Shown one piece after another: positions 23,494 through 38,052 of a stretch of 64,000 nt of DNA; position 1 is the first letter of the stretch; every line of letters begins with the position of its first letter. This DNA comes from Glomus cerebriforme (lineage: Eukaryota; Glomeromycota; Glomeromycetes; Glomerales; Glomeraceae): the NCBI GenBank assembly GCA_003550305.1, contig QKYT01000299.1, forward strand, positions 31,356-95,355, written 5' to 3'. A program made the position numbers and the translations under genes. The notes under the pieces are model-generated. The model was not told where the DNA came from. It worked only from the letters and a program-made list of their open reading frames with translations, and ran no database searches.

Positions 23494-24918
23494 TCATCCT
23501 CTTGAAGCATTTTTCCTATGAGTATTAATATTACCCAACTTATATTTTCGTCTTTCATAATGATCAGATTTATTTGCATCACTTTCGCTATTACTTCTCC
23601 TCCTTCCTAATAAACTCATTTTTCTAACCATTCCCTTTACAACTGGATTACTAACCGTTTCATCATAAGGTTTAGAAATACGATATAACATCTTCGCCAT
23701 TTCTTTATAACCCAGTTCTGTTGCTATTCTAATTGCCGCCTTATCATCACAATTTACATCGGCTCCATAGTTGAGTAACAATCGTACTAATTCGTAATCA
23801 TAATTTGTAACGCATAGAGCTAAAGGTCTACCATTATCAGCGTTTGGATCAGCTCCTGATTCTAAAAATAATTCAATCATCTCTCTTTTCGCTTGTTTAT
23901 TATCATTTCCGTTCGCGAAATAACATTGAATGCAAAATTCCAATAAACTTTTTGATCCATAACTTGTTAGATCATCCGTATGTGCTGATGGTGATATATT
24001 TATATTTGCTCCGCTTTCTATAATTTGACGTGCCGATTCAACATCTGCTTTATCAATACATAATCTAAGGTATAGAGGTTTTTGTTTTTGTGCTTCATTA
24101 ATTCCATGTTTAAATGCCCAAGCAATTCCTATCGTGTATTGTCTATCTACACTTTCCTCCAATATATCTAAAGTATGTTGTATATGAACAGCTACAGCCG
24201 ATGCAACATCAAGTCTTTCATGAAGAACGATTGCAAACGCCAAATCCGTATCTGAAAAAAATTCTTTTGATGATAAAAGTCTTTTTTTAAATATCTTTGA
24301 TTTTTGCGCCGCTATCATTAATGGTGAAAGATAATCTTTTTTTAATTTTTTTTCTGGATTTGATCCTCCTCCAGTTATTCTAAAATCTTTTAATACATGA
24401 TCTTTAATATATTTGTCAATTTCTAATCCTCTATATGTTAAAAATGGAATCAATCGTTCTCTTTCATCATGCATATAAGCTTCATCTAATAATTTAGATA
24501 CACTTCCTCCAAATGATGATGCAAGCGGTTTGTTGTATAATCTTTGTAAATCAATGATTTGCATTAATATATAAAATGGTGTTTTTGTTTTAACTGCTTG
24601 ACATAGATCAGAATATTTTGGCAAGAAAGCATCTGGTAAATCTGGATGAAGCCAAAGCCGAAGCCAACGTCGTTTAAAACTTGCTGATTTCGAAACAATA
24701 TCATGAAATAATCTACAAACAGAAGAAACTGTATGAGGAAGCGGCAAATAAATCAATATACACTCTACAAGTTCTGGTATAATAGTTTGAAGCGTTAGCA
24801 AAATAGTAGTTTTAGAAAGTGAATCTTCATCGTTTTTAAATGTTAAATTATTCATTTTATTAACTATGTCTTTAAACGATGAATTATTTGAATCATAAAT
24901 ATTATTTGTTTGAGTCAT
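23494..24918 (-). CDS. F-box-like/ankyrin-repeat protein
   Basis: Intronless, 474 codons. Residues about 45-95 (IIPELVECILIYLPLPHTVS followed by VCRLFHDIVSKSASFKRRWL) have the spacing of an F-box, which would tie the protein to Skp1-Cullin ubiquitin ligases. The C-terminal half carries ankyrin-type repeats: DVESARQIIESGANINIS, then REMIELFLESGADPNADNGR, then DYELVRLLLNYGADVNCDD, then AIRIATELGYKEMAKMLYR. The last 60 residues are basic and Ser-rich (KMSLLGRRRSNSESDAN), a likely phospho-regulated tail. The target is unknown. The F-box call is weaker than the ankyrin call. The upstream flank to 25495 is a 3'-to-5' tandem junction with the USP34-like gene. Confidence 0.8.
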   Translation of the reverse strand: MTQTNNIYDSNNSSFKDIVNKMNNLTFKNDEDSLSKTTILLTLQTIIPELVECILIYLPLPHTVSSVCRLFHDIVSKSASFKRRWLRLWLHPDLPDAFLPKYSDLCQAVKTKTPFYILMQIIDLQRLYNKPLASSFGGSVSKLLDEAYMHDERERLIPFLTYRGLEIDKYIKDHVLKDFRITGGGSNPEKKLKKDYLSPLMIAAQKSKIFKKRLLSSKEFFSDTDLAFAIVLHERLDVASAVAVHIQHTLDILEESVDRQYTIGIAWAFKHGINEAQKQKPLYLRLCIDKADVESARQIIESGANINISPSAHTDDLTSYGSKSLLEFCIQCYFANGNDNKQAKREMIELFLESGADPNADNGRPLALCVTNYDYELVRLLLNYGADVNCDDKAAIRIATELGYKEMAKMLYRISKPYDETVSNPVVKGMVRKMSLLGRRRSNSESDANKSDHYERRKYKLGNINTHRKNASRG

Positions 24919-25495
24919 TGTTTGATTCTAAAAAATCGAATTTAAAGAGGAGAAGATTTGTTCAAAATTTCTTATTATTTATAAATTAAACTATTAAAAA
25001 CAAGAAAGGCTTGAACTGAAAGAAACTTATAGCGAAGTTGAATTTTTTTATAATAAAGGAAACAAGAGTACATTTAATATTTAACGAACAAAAACTGTTT
25101 TATTTGTAAAAGAAGGGTTACGAAAAAAATATACATGATTTATGACTCTATGAAAGCATTTTATTGTCGCACTTAATTTTATTGGGATTTTCATACGGAG
25201 ATCACCACTTTTTTTGTCACTCCTTTATCTCTCAAAAAACCTAAAAACTTTCTGTGTAATATTAAAAATTCACGGGGGGATATCTTGCTATAATGCATCA
25301 CTAATGTAACATTTTATTATTTTAATATATAAAAAAGTAAAAATGATAAGTAAATAATACTATAATACTACAGCTATATAAAAAAAATAGATTATGAATA
25401 TATATTTTAATATCATACACTTAAAGAATTGGAAGAGTAAAAAAAGCAAGGGTGATGTAATTATACAATTTTTCCGTATTCTCTAATCAACTAAT
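24919..25495. other. Intergenic
   Basis: About 580 bp between the F-box gene start and the 3' end of the USP34-like gene. No gene or repeat is seen. Confidence 0.5.
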
Positions 25496-28400
25496 TTAAA
25501 CATTATTTCCATCATTTTCGGGTTTATCAACTACTTTAAAATCATTTTCACATTTTTGAGGTGTTAATTGGCCAAGAAGAAAATTAATCTTATTAATTAC
25601 TTCTGCCAGTTCATCAAATTGTCCAAGTCCACTTTTAACTGAATTTATTTCTTTTAAGCTATCTAAATATGCCTTCCTAAGAGGATCATCAACTGGTATA
25701 TCACTGTCAGATAATGTAAGTACCAAAACTTGAAGAATCTAAAAAATTTTTGATGTTAATTTAGTGTTACAAAACCTATGTAAATTTATACAAGAAAAAT
25801 CGGAAACCTCACCATAAGAAGTTCTTTAATAATTGTATTAATTGAATCTAAATCTTTAGCTTCAAGTTTTTCTCTCAGGACTTTAGAATTAGCTGCAAGC
25901 TGCTGGATATGTTTCAAAACTATCGGCTGAATGATATCTGGTTTACTTGATTTTACCTAAAATATAATAATAATTTTTGTTTAATATATTAAACTTATAT
26001 ATAAATAATCAAGATGAATAATATCTTACAATGCCAATCAGTGATTTGAATGTATTCAATCTTTCCGGTAAAAGATTTAAAATAAAACGTGAATCTGAAT
26101 TCAAAATACGTTCGACTAACATTACAAAATATAAATTGCAATATGCGCTTATGACGACTTCTTTGGTTGAGTATTTTTCATATATATTCAATAGTTGATT
26201 AAATATGCCGTTAATCTCAATATCCATCATTTCTAAGACCATTAATGAACCTAGATGGTTTTAATGATAGTAAAATTAAGTATTAAAAAAAAATCTTTTA
26301 AAATTGGATAGTAGACTCAAACTTACATAATCCAATGATTTTATCATATTCCTTCAATTCTATTGCAGCATCGACCAATTTATTAATGATCATCAAATAA
26401 GGTTTATATATTTTTTCCTGCAGTTGAAGTAAATCTTCAGTTTGTAATTTGGTTAAGAATGCCTTATAAACGTGAATTGAAGGTCCAGATGGACTATAAG
26501 TATCAGATTCATTGCCGAGTAACTTCAGTTCTGTAAAAATCGATCGGCTTCCTCCAAACTTCAACTGTAATTCTATTGTCGTTCATAATAAAATGATTAG
26601 AACATTTATACAGTTAAGGAATCAAAGTAAAATGTATTACCTTCTTGAGTAACATTAGACAATCCGCGTTGCCAAAGTGAATGTTTGTCGATAAGTACTT
26701 GCATAATCTCACTTGCAAGGTTCATGGTAGATTTCATTGAAACAAATTTACAAAGAATTTCTAATGTAATATAAAATTTCTTTAGGAAATAAATACTCAA
26801 ATGAACAACAAAACTAAAAAATTGCAATGGTGTACGTGAATTTACCTATCGACTTTACATAAACTGTGTTATCCACATTCGGATGAAGGAACGTTAAGAG
26901 ACTGGCTACAAAATCTGATCGTGATTTCCAACTTTTAAAGTAGTCACGGGTACCTAAAAATAATAATTATAGTAATTAGATCTTTATATAATAATATCAA
27001 TTTTAAAAATTTCGCACGATTGTTTACCTTCTTCAGATGATAAAGCAATACCCAGATTTATATTTATAACCTCCAGACATTTGCGAATATTTTCATCATT
27101 AGGATGTTTATCCTTAAAGGTTTGTATATACTATCAATTTAAATTAATGATATTTAATTAATAGATTACAATTATAATACAATATAAACTCACATACAAA
27201 ACAGTTACCTGTGACAGAATCTCAAATCCATGATATTTACAGAACGAATCAAGATCTTCAATTGAATCTCTATTTAAAAACTGAACAAGTCTAAAATATA
27301 TAATGTCAGGAAATTGAAATATTAAATATTTAAATCACACAAGATCGAAAACATATCATGATATTGGATATATTGAATATACCTTAAATTTTGATTAACT
27401 TTACGTGGTAAAGGTGTGGTATTAGCCAATGTTGGTATTACTTGTTCCCAGACTTTTGATCTGAATACTGGTGATTCATCAGCACTAAAATTCATCAGCT
27501 CAATCAATTCATCTGTTTTCTGTAATGTTAAAAAAATTTTAAATATAATCAATTTATTTTAATCTCAATCACAAAAAAAAAAAAAAAAATTATTTTATAC
27601 TTACATGATCATCGTAAAAGTCACCGAATATCATACTACTAAGTGCCCAATAATAATTTGGAGCATCTATCCATCTTTTATGATATTCACGCGAACGACG
27701 ACAACCCATCAAGAGTAAACCATAATATTTTGGAAGAGTTGTCTGATTATAATTGATATTCTCTTGTGTATGGTTGATACTTGAATAGTAATAAAAAAAA
27801 AAAAAAAAAAATAGATAAATGAATATCTATCGAATAAAATAAAAAGATTGTAAATTTTAATAAATGAATTATTACCTAACATAATACATATGAAGATGAC
27901 TGGTCAAATTTTCATTCAATATGAATGAATCCACGTTTGGTGTATAATTTTCACAGACCGTATGCCAGAATGTAATTATTTCCTAACGATGAGAAACAAT
28001 AATATTAATTAATACCGTTCATACATAATAATAATCTCAATAAATAATTACAAACCTTTTTGTCCATATCACAATCTATTCTGGCAGAATCTACCGCAAC
28101 GAAAATAGAACTAAATCTTTCATGATATGGTTGGAACTTGTTTATAAAACAAAAATTTTAAATTTTAATATTATTAGAAATTCAAAAAAGAAAAAGAACA
28201 AAAAGCAACAAACTTATTGCCCTATTACCATTTGTTTCTCTTTTGACGATCTTAAACATTTTGTCATGCATCTAAAGATATTACTTAATCTCCATCCATA
28301 AGGTTCAGCTAACAATAAAAAGTATTTATTATTCGAACTGAAATTTAATTATATAAATCATGATCGAATTATTAAGTTTAATACCTCCTCTCCTATTATG

Positions 28401-31400
28401 TGTTGCTTTCCAGCACTGTTCGAAATTGTCCATATGTTTAAGCATCATAGTATAATGTTTTACCATCGATTTATATGCATCCTTTTGTGCTTGATCTCCC
28501 TGAGCCTCATCCAATTTACGGAATATCAATAAAGAAAATAGATCTTCAGCGCGTTGTCTCACAGTTTCATACGGACTGATCAAAAGATATTCAAGTAACC
28601 AATCATCCATATAATTAAAAAATGCATGTTGAACATATGCACCGACTGTTGAAGTGCATAACGCCTCAATTAACCCAAGGCATTCATATGCGATTGGAGG
28701 AGAATTCTGATTATTTTTTGCCAACTAAATATATTAATGAGAATTTTTATAATTAACTAAGTAAAAGTTTCAAAAAATTAACGAATAAAACGGATTAAAT
28801 TATACCTTTAAAATTTCTGAAATAGTATGATCGATTCTCATGTGTGTTGATGAATCTTGGATTTGATTCAATGAATATATGATTTCAAGGTGTGGTCGGA
28901 CATGATCTGCTGTGTAAGTATCGGCAGCGCGGATCAATTGATTTATAAATTCTTCGGAAAGTTCTTCATTATTGATAGCGAAATGTTGAAAGATTTCTCG
29001 AGATGTACCGTTATCAATACAGTCTCGAATTTGTTTCATGAAAAAAATATATTGTTCATCAGACTCATAATGTTCAAAAATTAATCTATTTTCGCTCTCA
29101 CTTAATTTTAATGGAGTTTGAATTCCTGTTAACGAGGAAGGATCTCGTTCTCTTTCCAATTCCCTATCGCTAATCATATTAGTAACATCACATGACCTTA
29201 AAAGAGTACGTAAAGTTGTCAACAAATATCGGAAAGGAGGTAATGAAAATTTATCACCCATTCTTCGTTTACGAGATTTTAATGGATGCAATTCGTCTAA
29301 TAAGAATAATTTAACTAATTCTCCAATAAATCCTCGCTTAATCATATATATACGTTCGGGCATACCAGAACAGGCAATATATGACAGTAAGAAGAAATAT
29401 TGTTCAAAATTTCTCCACCAAATATGTGCAGTAGGTAATAAGTTAAGTAATGCTTCACATAATTGAGCGATTAGGCCTTTAGGGTCACAAATTTGAGCTT
29501 GTGTTGAATCTAAATTCATTGAGTCTAGACTAACATCATTATCAATAACAACAGTTTGTAAACCATAAGCTGTCGGATCTCCATTACGAAGCGTCCTCAA
29601 AACAAACATTATCAAATCAATAACTTGTTCTCGAACATCTTGAACATAACAAGACATAAGAATTTGTTGAATATAATAAGGATTATTATCGATAAGCCGA
29701 CCAATAAACCATTGACATCCATACAAATGTGTTTGAAACAATGATTTGAGAAATTCCACCCAGTTCTTTAATTCGTGATTATCTTTGGCACGTGAAAGCG
29801 TTCCAAGTACAAACTCAGTAGCGAGTTGAATTGTACGAAGGACCAAATCTATTTCTTCTCCGTTCACAGTGATTTTAGATTTCTCACCAAAATCAACAGA
29901 ATGGAGAACTGACCACATTAACTGAAAATAACCCGAATCAAAAATATTTTTATCCTGAAGGAAGCCAATGTTTTCTTCCCAAATAGAACTATATATATCG
30001 GCAGGTACTCTAGCAACCTGTTCTTGTTCTGACTCTGCATTGTCTTGATCACCAACTCTTTCATAGAAAAGCATATATGCGTTATATTGTTTTGCAAACA
30101 TTCTAGGAAGATTTTTTTGTGAGGTTGGGTCCCATTGCATTACGTATTCTGGTCCTCCGAAACATTGTTTAGGAATTTCTTTTGGATCAAATACTTCAAC
30201 GTTTGAATCATTAAATTGATACCATCTTCGCTCATTACTTCCACTATTGTATAAAGGTTTTCTTTCTTTAATAAATGAGTAATAGTGTCCAGAGTCTGCA
30301 GTACCGGTATGCACCAATACTCCAACCAACTCATATTCAAATTGACCTTTGTTGTTAACGTCGAATTTCGTCTCTTCAAGCTGACCCGATTCTTTCCTAA
30401 TTAAATAATCTAATGTATATGGCTCCATATCGATATTTGTTGGAAACTCAAAATATTCATTGATCTTGACACGTTTTAACAATTCCATGTCAAAATCAAA
30501 TCGTTTCAAATTTACAATTAAATTTTTAGGAAGTTTCTTTATGCAAGATCTATAAAAAATAATGATGAATGTAACCGAAATTAAAATTTTTTCACTAAAA
30601 AAAAAAATCATTTTTAAGAATAAAATACCGTTTTATAGCATCAACACGCTTGTTGCATTTGGTACAGGAATATTGATTGTCTATATATACATTTGATTAA
30701 ATCAAAATCAAATAAAAGATAAAAGTATAAATTATGAAAAAACTTTAAGTAAAATGGGATAAATAAAATTACCTCCATCTAATAATTCGCCTTCAACGGA
30801 AAGTTCCAAACTTTCCTCAACATTTTTTTTATTCTTTACCTCACAATTTATAACGTAAAATGATTCTTCCTTTTCGGAAATATGATCACAATCTCTCGAT
30901 TTAATTTGCTGAACTAATGATCCACCAAAATGTTCTTTCAGAAGCATTGCTTGTTGTGTTCCTGAAACACTATTTTCCAAACGATCAAAAAGTCCATTAA
31001 AATATTCATCTACATCCATTTGAATTGCTACATTTAATGGTTGTCCATCATATTCTTTATATGCATGGCAAAATGAAGTGGCTTCATAGGATTTCTTTTC
31101 ACTTTCTTGCAAATTACCAAAAACGACTTGGAGTTGATAAAGAAGATTGTCATCTTTATTATTATCAAGAACCGGTGTGTTAAATATACTTTGCCGGAAA
31201 GAACGGTTCATAAAAAATTGTTGAATAATTGAATTAACATAACAAGTAGCACCAAGATTCTGTAACCCAACGTAACCGGCGGAGGCTTTTTGAGCTGTTC
31301 TAGGACAATAATTCCAATTATCATTTAATTGATCACCTCTATCCAATTGTTTTAAATATAATTCCGTTATGCGTAAGAAATTATTTGGACAATCTTTAAC

Positions 31401-34400
31401 AAGCTGATTCAAAAGTTCTAATGCAGCATTTCTAGAAACTTCGAGTTTACACTTTGGAGGTAAGCATAAACCCGAGTGTTCAATAGTAGGAACTTGAAAT
31501 AGACACTCATAAAATATTAAATCGAGTAACCTGTAAACAATTAAATACTTAATTACTAACGATTGTAAATTAAATAGTAAAGTAGTAAAATACATTAATA
31601 AACCATTACGAACATATCACCAGGAACACGTTTAAACTCTGGGTACTCCGATACAATGATCGTCATCAATTTAATTAAACCCACTATAACAGTATCCTCG
31701 TTAGGAGAATTAAATTGCTATAATATATGTTTAAAAATTTTTTTTTCGTTAAATTATATTCATATCACAAAAAAAAAAGACTTCATAAGTTACCTCTTTA
31801 ATTGGATGTTCTTTAATTTGCCGTTTAATGTCTCCATATAATGCTGGTAAACTAACGCGAGCAGATTTTGCGATAAAATGCATTAAATTTCCCATTAATT
31901 CAAAATATTCTTTGCTAGTGTCAACATAATTTTCTACGTCTGGTAAGAATGACCATAATAATGAAAGGAAAGATTCAAGAGTAGTAGGAATTTGGTTCGA
32001 CAACGCAATTGAAGATGTTTCTGCAATATCTTGACAAAACCGAAGGAGCATTTGAGACACTAGATTTCTAGCTTCTTCTGATCTGCATGCTACTAGTGCT
32101 GTTATTAACCATTCACGTAAATTAGAATATTCAACAAAGCTAGCTAAAGCTGAATCATCACGCAAACACAAGCACAATAAAAGCTTCATGGCATATCGAA
32201 TTATAATAAGGTCTTCTCCAACTAAAAAAAAAATTATTTGTTAAGAACATATAAAAATCTTTTTCATAACATAGGAATTATCAATAATTAGTATTTACCT
32301 TGTTTATGTGATGGATCAACACAATATCTGATAATATCAATTAGCTTGGTTATTAAAACATTCGAGTCAAATCGTTGGAAGACTGTTGAACTCACAGATG
32401 AATTATCTACAAGTTAACAAACATATTATATTAACAATATAATTTGAAGTAATAGCAAAATCAATAAAATAATATCTTTCACTTACCAACTGCAAAATAG
32501 CTTATAACCTTCAATAAAAGGCCAAGACAGGCACGTTTAGTGACACTGTTTTGTTGACAATTCACTATATTATCGCTGTCATTTACAGAGTCCCGCACTA
32601 TAAGTAAAGATAACAAATAATCCAGTCCTCCGTTTTCCACAAAACGCATACTCCATTCAGGTCCACTTTGAGTTTCATCGCCATCTCTCAAAAGCCAATT
32701 TAATATTTGCAAGGAATATAATAATCTGAATGGAGAACGATTAACAAATAGTTCTTTCCATTTAACTGGTGTTTCAAGTGATTTCAAAGCTTCCATAGAC
32801 TTTGTATGAGTAGGAAGTCGCATAAGGAGATCCCATATCTTGTCAATAGTAACAATATTCCGTTGTTAATATACATAAAACATAAAATAAATACAATTAT
32901 TATTGAAATACACAAATATTTAAACCTGTGACGAATAAGTTTCCTCAAGCTCTAACATCAAGAAGAACTGATCAATATATTTCGAAAGCATATTAATTGG
33001 AAGATCCGAGTGTGTAATCTATAAATATACGTAAAATAAATAACATGATGGAAAAAAATTAATTAATAAAACTAATTGTTTAAAAATAAATACTATACCT
33101 CTTCGACAGTATCTTCAATTTTGTCAGACTCTAAACCATTTTTTATATCTGTGGTGCGTTTCATTGCCATAAAGGATTGACGATCAACTACTTTCAGCTT
33201 TTTCAGCGTCATTCCATTTTGATCAGTATTTAATTCCTTTCCCGATGTAATTAATCTTATCATTCCCGGTCGAATTGGTCCCACACGTGAAGCAATTTTT
33301 TGCCTTAATGATAAAACAGTTTCAGTGGGGTGAATTTGAATTTCAAAACTACGGTTCGCCTAGAAAATTATAAAATGTCAAAACATGAATAGAAATTTAA
33401 ATTAATGTAATAAAAACTTTAATGTTGAAAAACTTACACCCAGATGTGTTATTGTTACTTTTACAGTAATCATTTCTGCTTCATTAAGCATACTATGTTT
33501 TTTCACAATGTTAAGATCCATAGGAGAATCGCTGTATTTAGTATCAAACAAGTCCATAAAAGACTTCAACACTTCGAGGCACCTCTTAAATTTTAAAGCA
33601 TTTGAATCTTGATTTTCTAATGATAATGACGCTTGAACTAAGTTAGATATGACATTATCATTTTCCATCATATCTTGACTGTCTTCTTCATGCGACATGG
33701 TGATATTATTACTATCCATTGTAGAGAAGGCAAGAGGGGACAATCCGTTCGCGGCAGTAAACAGATGTGAAACACATTTGTCTACCAAAGCCTCACGATG
33801 CTGGCGCGCAAGATTATTGTGGTTTTCCAGTTTTTTATCCGTCTGAAGAGTAAATTCAGAGATCAACAATGTGTAACCACAAATCTGAACACAAAATCAA
33901 TGAATAACTGACAACAATGAGCCCTACACCCACATTCAAATATAAATAAACCAAAAAGACAATCGCTTCATTGCCCACAGATTCCTCTTCTGCACGTAAT
34001 GCAATATCCCATATTAAATCAATTCCAATAAGATCACCTTGAACAATAATACTAAGCTGATTCTGTGACTGAGGATTAGGTGATGTCTAAGAAAAAATTT
34101 AATGTAATTTACTACTAATTTTAGTAATACTAATTGAATTATCCAAAGTATTTTGCTACATACCGATCGTAACCTGCCATTTTTCGCATTAACTTTAAGT
34201 AAACAGTTTTTGGCATATTTAAATGCTTGATCTGATAAATATCTAACATTTAACTCAGGCAAACGATTATTAAAAAAATGACTTGTAAAATGATCGTATT
34301 CAATTATATGATCGAAATATGAAAATGCCTCATCTTGTTCTTGCTTGCCAATTGGATCAACGATTAAACAGTTCCAAATTACATCAGTCTGTGCTGTAGA

Positions 34401-37400
34401 AGTAAAAAATGGAATGGTTTCATAATTTGCAACCCATTGTAAGAATTGCAAACGTGAAATTAATTGATCTCTTAATATTGCTGCTCTTGACGGAGAGAGT
34501 AAAATCGTTGAGGATGAAGCGGTAACTGGTAAATTGCGATCTTTTTTTTTTTAATTAAAATCAATTATTTAATTCATGTGATAAATAAAAGAAATTCAAA
34601 TATTAATAGTCATTTTGAATTCTCACCAATATCCATACTAAATGAACTATAACTTCTATCAGCACAAGCTTTAACAGTTTTTGTCCAATGCTCCAAATCA
34701 TCCAAAAACAATTGTGGTAGATTTACTTCAGTTATTAGATGTTGAAGATATTCATTGGTGGTTGTGGATGGATTCGGGAATGGAGGAGCTTTTATAATAT
34801 AAAAATTTTCATATTATTTATGTTTCCTCCTCTTTTTTTTTTTTTTTGAAAAAAGATAAATCAATTATATTTAATAGCTTACAAATAATCCTCGTTAATA
34901 TTCTTAAGGCCCATACTGTTCCTGGGTCATGCCTTTTTAAACAATCGATGCACATCTCTAAAAGTGTGTTGCGATCTTCCTGACGAGTATCACTTTGTAA
35001 CAAGTCTGTTAGAACAGTACAAGAATTCTGAGTAATTTCTGGATCAATAATTGATATAGTCGAAGTAGAAGAACCAACTGTTGGTGATAACACTTCTGCA
35101 TTCATTAATACTGGCACATGAATTGAAGAATTACAGAGTATACGCCATAATATTCGATGAGCTTCGAAAGAAATATGACCAATAAGCTTCAATTTGAAAA
35201 AAAAATCAAGATAATTCGTTAAATATCAAGGTTTAATAAATTAATAAACCTGCAATGATTGTCAAAAACACTTATTAATTTTAATATTTACCATTCCTCC
35301 TACTCTTACGCAGTTCATTGTGGACTGTACCAATGTTCTTATTAAAAGATATGTCTGTGTTTCAATAAAACTCATGGGCATTTTCATTAATTTTTGAAAC
35401 AAATAATCTCTTTGATCTTGATTCAGTGAATCTGAAATGTCAATCAGCACTTGACAAACACCGTGAATTATGCTACGATGTTGATTCCCATCAATTGGTG
35501 ACCATACAATATCCAACTCACGAGTTGTCAACGTACGAGTATGTATCATAAAAGTTAAAACATCAGTACACCGTTGTACAATTTCCAAATGAATATTAGA
35601 GCCAAATATATATTCTAGAATTGCATATTCCTGCAATTTTTCATTAAGCACACTGAAATTATAAAAATATTAATATTTTAAAAAATTGAATGATATTTTA
35701 AAGGGAAACGATCTGATAATATTAATACCGATGAATTTTATCGGAAGGGTTTTCTTCATCCACTTGAATAGCATCGTCTTCGCCATCAACGCTTAAACTT
35801 CTTTTCCGAGCATTACCTCTACGTCTGCTCTTTTTAAGTACTCTTGCTTGTTTTAGACCCAAAATAAGAGCTTCTTTAATTTCATTTAAACCAGATAGTC
35901 GCAAGTCCAATCTTGAAGTCTTCAATAAACGAACTGCAATATCAATTTTTAATTGAGCACTTCTAATAACTTGTTGTTCATCAGGTACTTCCTGATATAA
36001 CATATAATCACTATCATCATCATCGTCATCATCCGATGACATCATCGGGTGATAGTTTCTTTCAATATCTTTGACTGTACCAGAAACAGATGAAGGCAAA
36101 GTTAATATCATGGAAGTAACCATGTGAACAATATTTGGGATTAATTTTTTATCTTGACGGACGAGCCATTCTTCAGGTATGTTTATAATTTGATCGTATA
36201 CGCAATTTGCAACTTTCATCACAAATTGTCTAAAATCCACATTATTCGGAATGTATGGACCAATCTATTAAAACGATTAAAATTTAAAATTGTCGAACAT
36301 TTATTTAATTAAAAATTTTTTTACAAATAAGATACCTTGTGAATCATTCTGATTACACCATGAACGTTTTTCAAATCAAGATTGTTAAAGCGGTGCGGAT
36401 TGATTCGTACCGAACGCGTTTCGTCGACATAACCTAGAGCCCGAAGAACAGCTTCTAATCCACCACTGCCGACAAACGTATTTATTGATTCGTATTGGTA
36501 CTGGGATATACGTGGTTCCAACTTTGGAATTGGGAACAGTGCCAAGCAACATGAAAGGCTTTATCAGCACAAATTACTAATGAGAAACCATCTTAAATTA
36601 TAAAATCTTCATTGATTTCTTTTGAACCTGTTCCATTGCAATAATATCACTCGAGTCATCGTATTCTCCAATCTAAATAACATAAAAAATTTAAGAGTGA
36701 GCCAATTAACATATGTTAAACATATATAATTTTTAGGTCCGTCTGCAAGATTTCAAAATATATTATTAACTTTGAAATCATCCAGTCTACAAACCTCATC
36801 AGTATCACCCATCATGATTGAATTTACACCTACATCTAATCGCCTTGAATCGAATCGACTATCAAATCTACGATAAAACGCTGCATTTTCATCTCCCAAT
36901 ATACGAGACACTGCGTCCTGCATATGTTCTGAAAGAGGAAACTCTTCATCGTTAACATTCATTAATTCAGGTTCTTCAATAAGTCGAATAGCGATTTGGA
37001 GAACTTTTGTTAGAAATAATTGAATCGTGCTTGCAATAGTGTTTGCTTGAGCGGGAGCTACAGTGGGATATCTTTTTAAAAAATAAATATATATATATAA
37101 CGTTTATAAAGAGTATATGATGATGATAAAATTTTTAAAATATAATATATTAAATACCCTCGATTTAGTAATACAATTGCAAATTTTGGAAACCATTCTC
37201 TATACATTAAATCAATGAAATGCTGTTTAGTGTCCAAGTTATTACGACCAGAGATAATAAGTTCTCCAAAATCAATAAATTTATTGAGTATTTTGCAAGG
37301 ATTTGCTAACAGAAATACAATTATATATAACCAGTAAAAATTAATTATATGAATTTTATAAAACATTATATAATAAGTAAAAAAAAAAAAAAATACAAAC

Positions 37401-38052
37401 GTTCTTTCAATTGACTAACATAACTTTCATAGTTACTAAAGGGATAGTCATCATCTTTTGTAGCTCGCCGTCGTGAACCAGTAGCTGAGGTTTGTGAATG
37501 CCTTCTTCGCTGACCGGGTTCACTATCGTCATCAACATCATCAGATACATAGCCGTCTTCATCCTCGGAAGATGAAGTCATGTGCCGAGGTTCTTTACGA
37601 CTATTTCGACCACGATGAGAAGAATGTTGTTGCCTAGATGTTTCTGAAGCCAAAGCAACGCGCTTCTTTGGATGCTGCTCATGATCTCGACGGGATACAT
37701 GTGTGATTGGTTTTGTTACTACAACTTCTTCATCATGACCTTCATATTCTACTACTATCTCTTCATCAATATCTTCAATGTCGTCATCTTCGTCATCATC
37801 TTCATCATCGTCCAGCTCATCATCATCATCACTACTGCTCTCTTTAATATTTTGACGACCCACAAGATCATCACTCTTTTCCGACAAGTTTTCTTTTTCG
37901 CTGTTTGCCCCATCCAAATCATCCTCAATTATTACCTCATCATCCATTTCTTCATTCTTCAAGGTTTGGTTTTCTACTCCCTCTTTCATGTCAAGACCGA
38001 TAAACTCTTCTTGTTCAAGAGGTTTCCGGTCTACGGGTAGCTTTTGTGACAT
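25496..38052 (-). CDS. Giant USP34/USP9X-type ubiquitin C-terminal hydrolase
   Basis: One gene of about 35 exons and probably 2,700-3,000 residues (estimate). Exon 1 (38052-37401) is highly acidic (runs of Asp/Glu, with DDDDELDDDEDDDEDDD). A long helical-repeat region follows at 37.3-31.6 kb. The peptidase C19 domain lies at about 31.3-30.1 kb. The Cys box is GLQNLGATCYVNSIIQQF, the acidic box is QMDVDEYFNGLFDRLEN, zinc-finger cysteines are in CDH and YSCTKCNKR, the region KKLPKNLIVNLKRFDFD follows, and the His box is GVLVHTGTADSGHYYSFIKE. Catalytic Cys and His are present. About 5 kb of further helical exons ends at ...ENDGNNV. Sequence and layout are closest to USP34. It removes ubiquitin from substrates in nucleus or cytosol; substrates are unknown. 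One splice phase near 36.6 kb does not resolve. It shares an 850-bp divergent upstream region with fumarylacetoacetase. Confidence 0.92.

Noticed and set aside
37672..38040. 122-codon hydrophobic plus-strand frame
   Set aside because: It is the complement of the acidic Asp/Glu exon (GAT/GAA become ATC/TTC), not a membrane protein gene.
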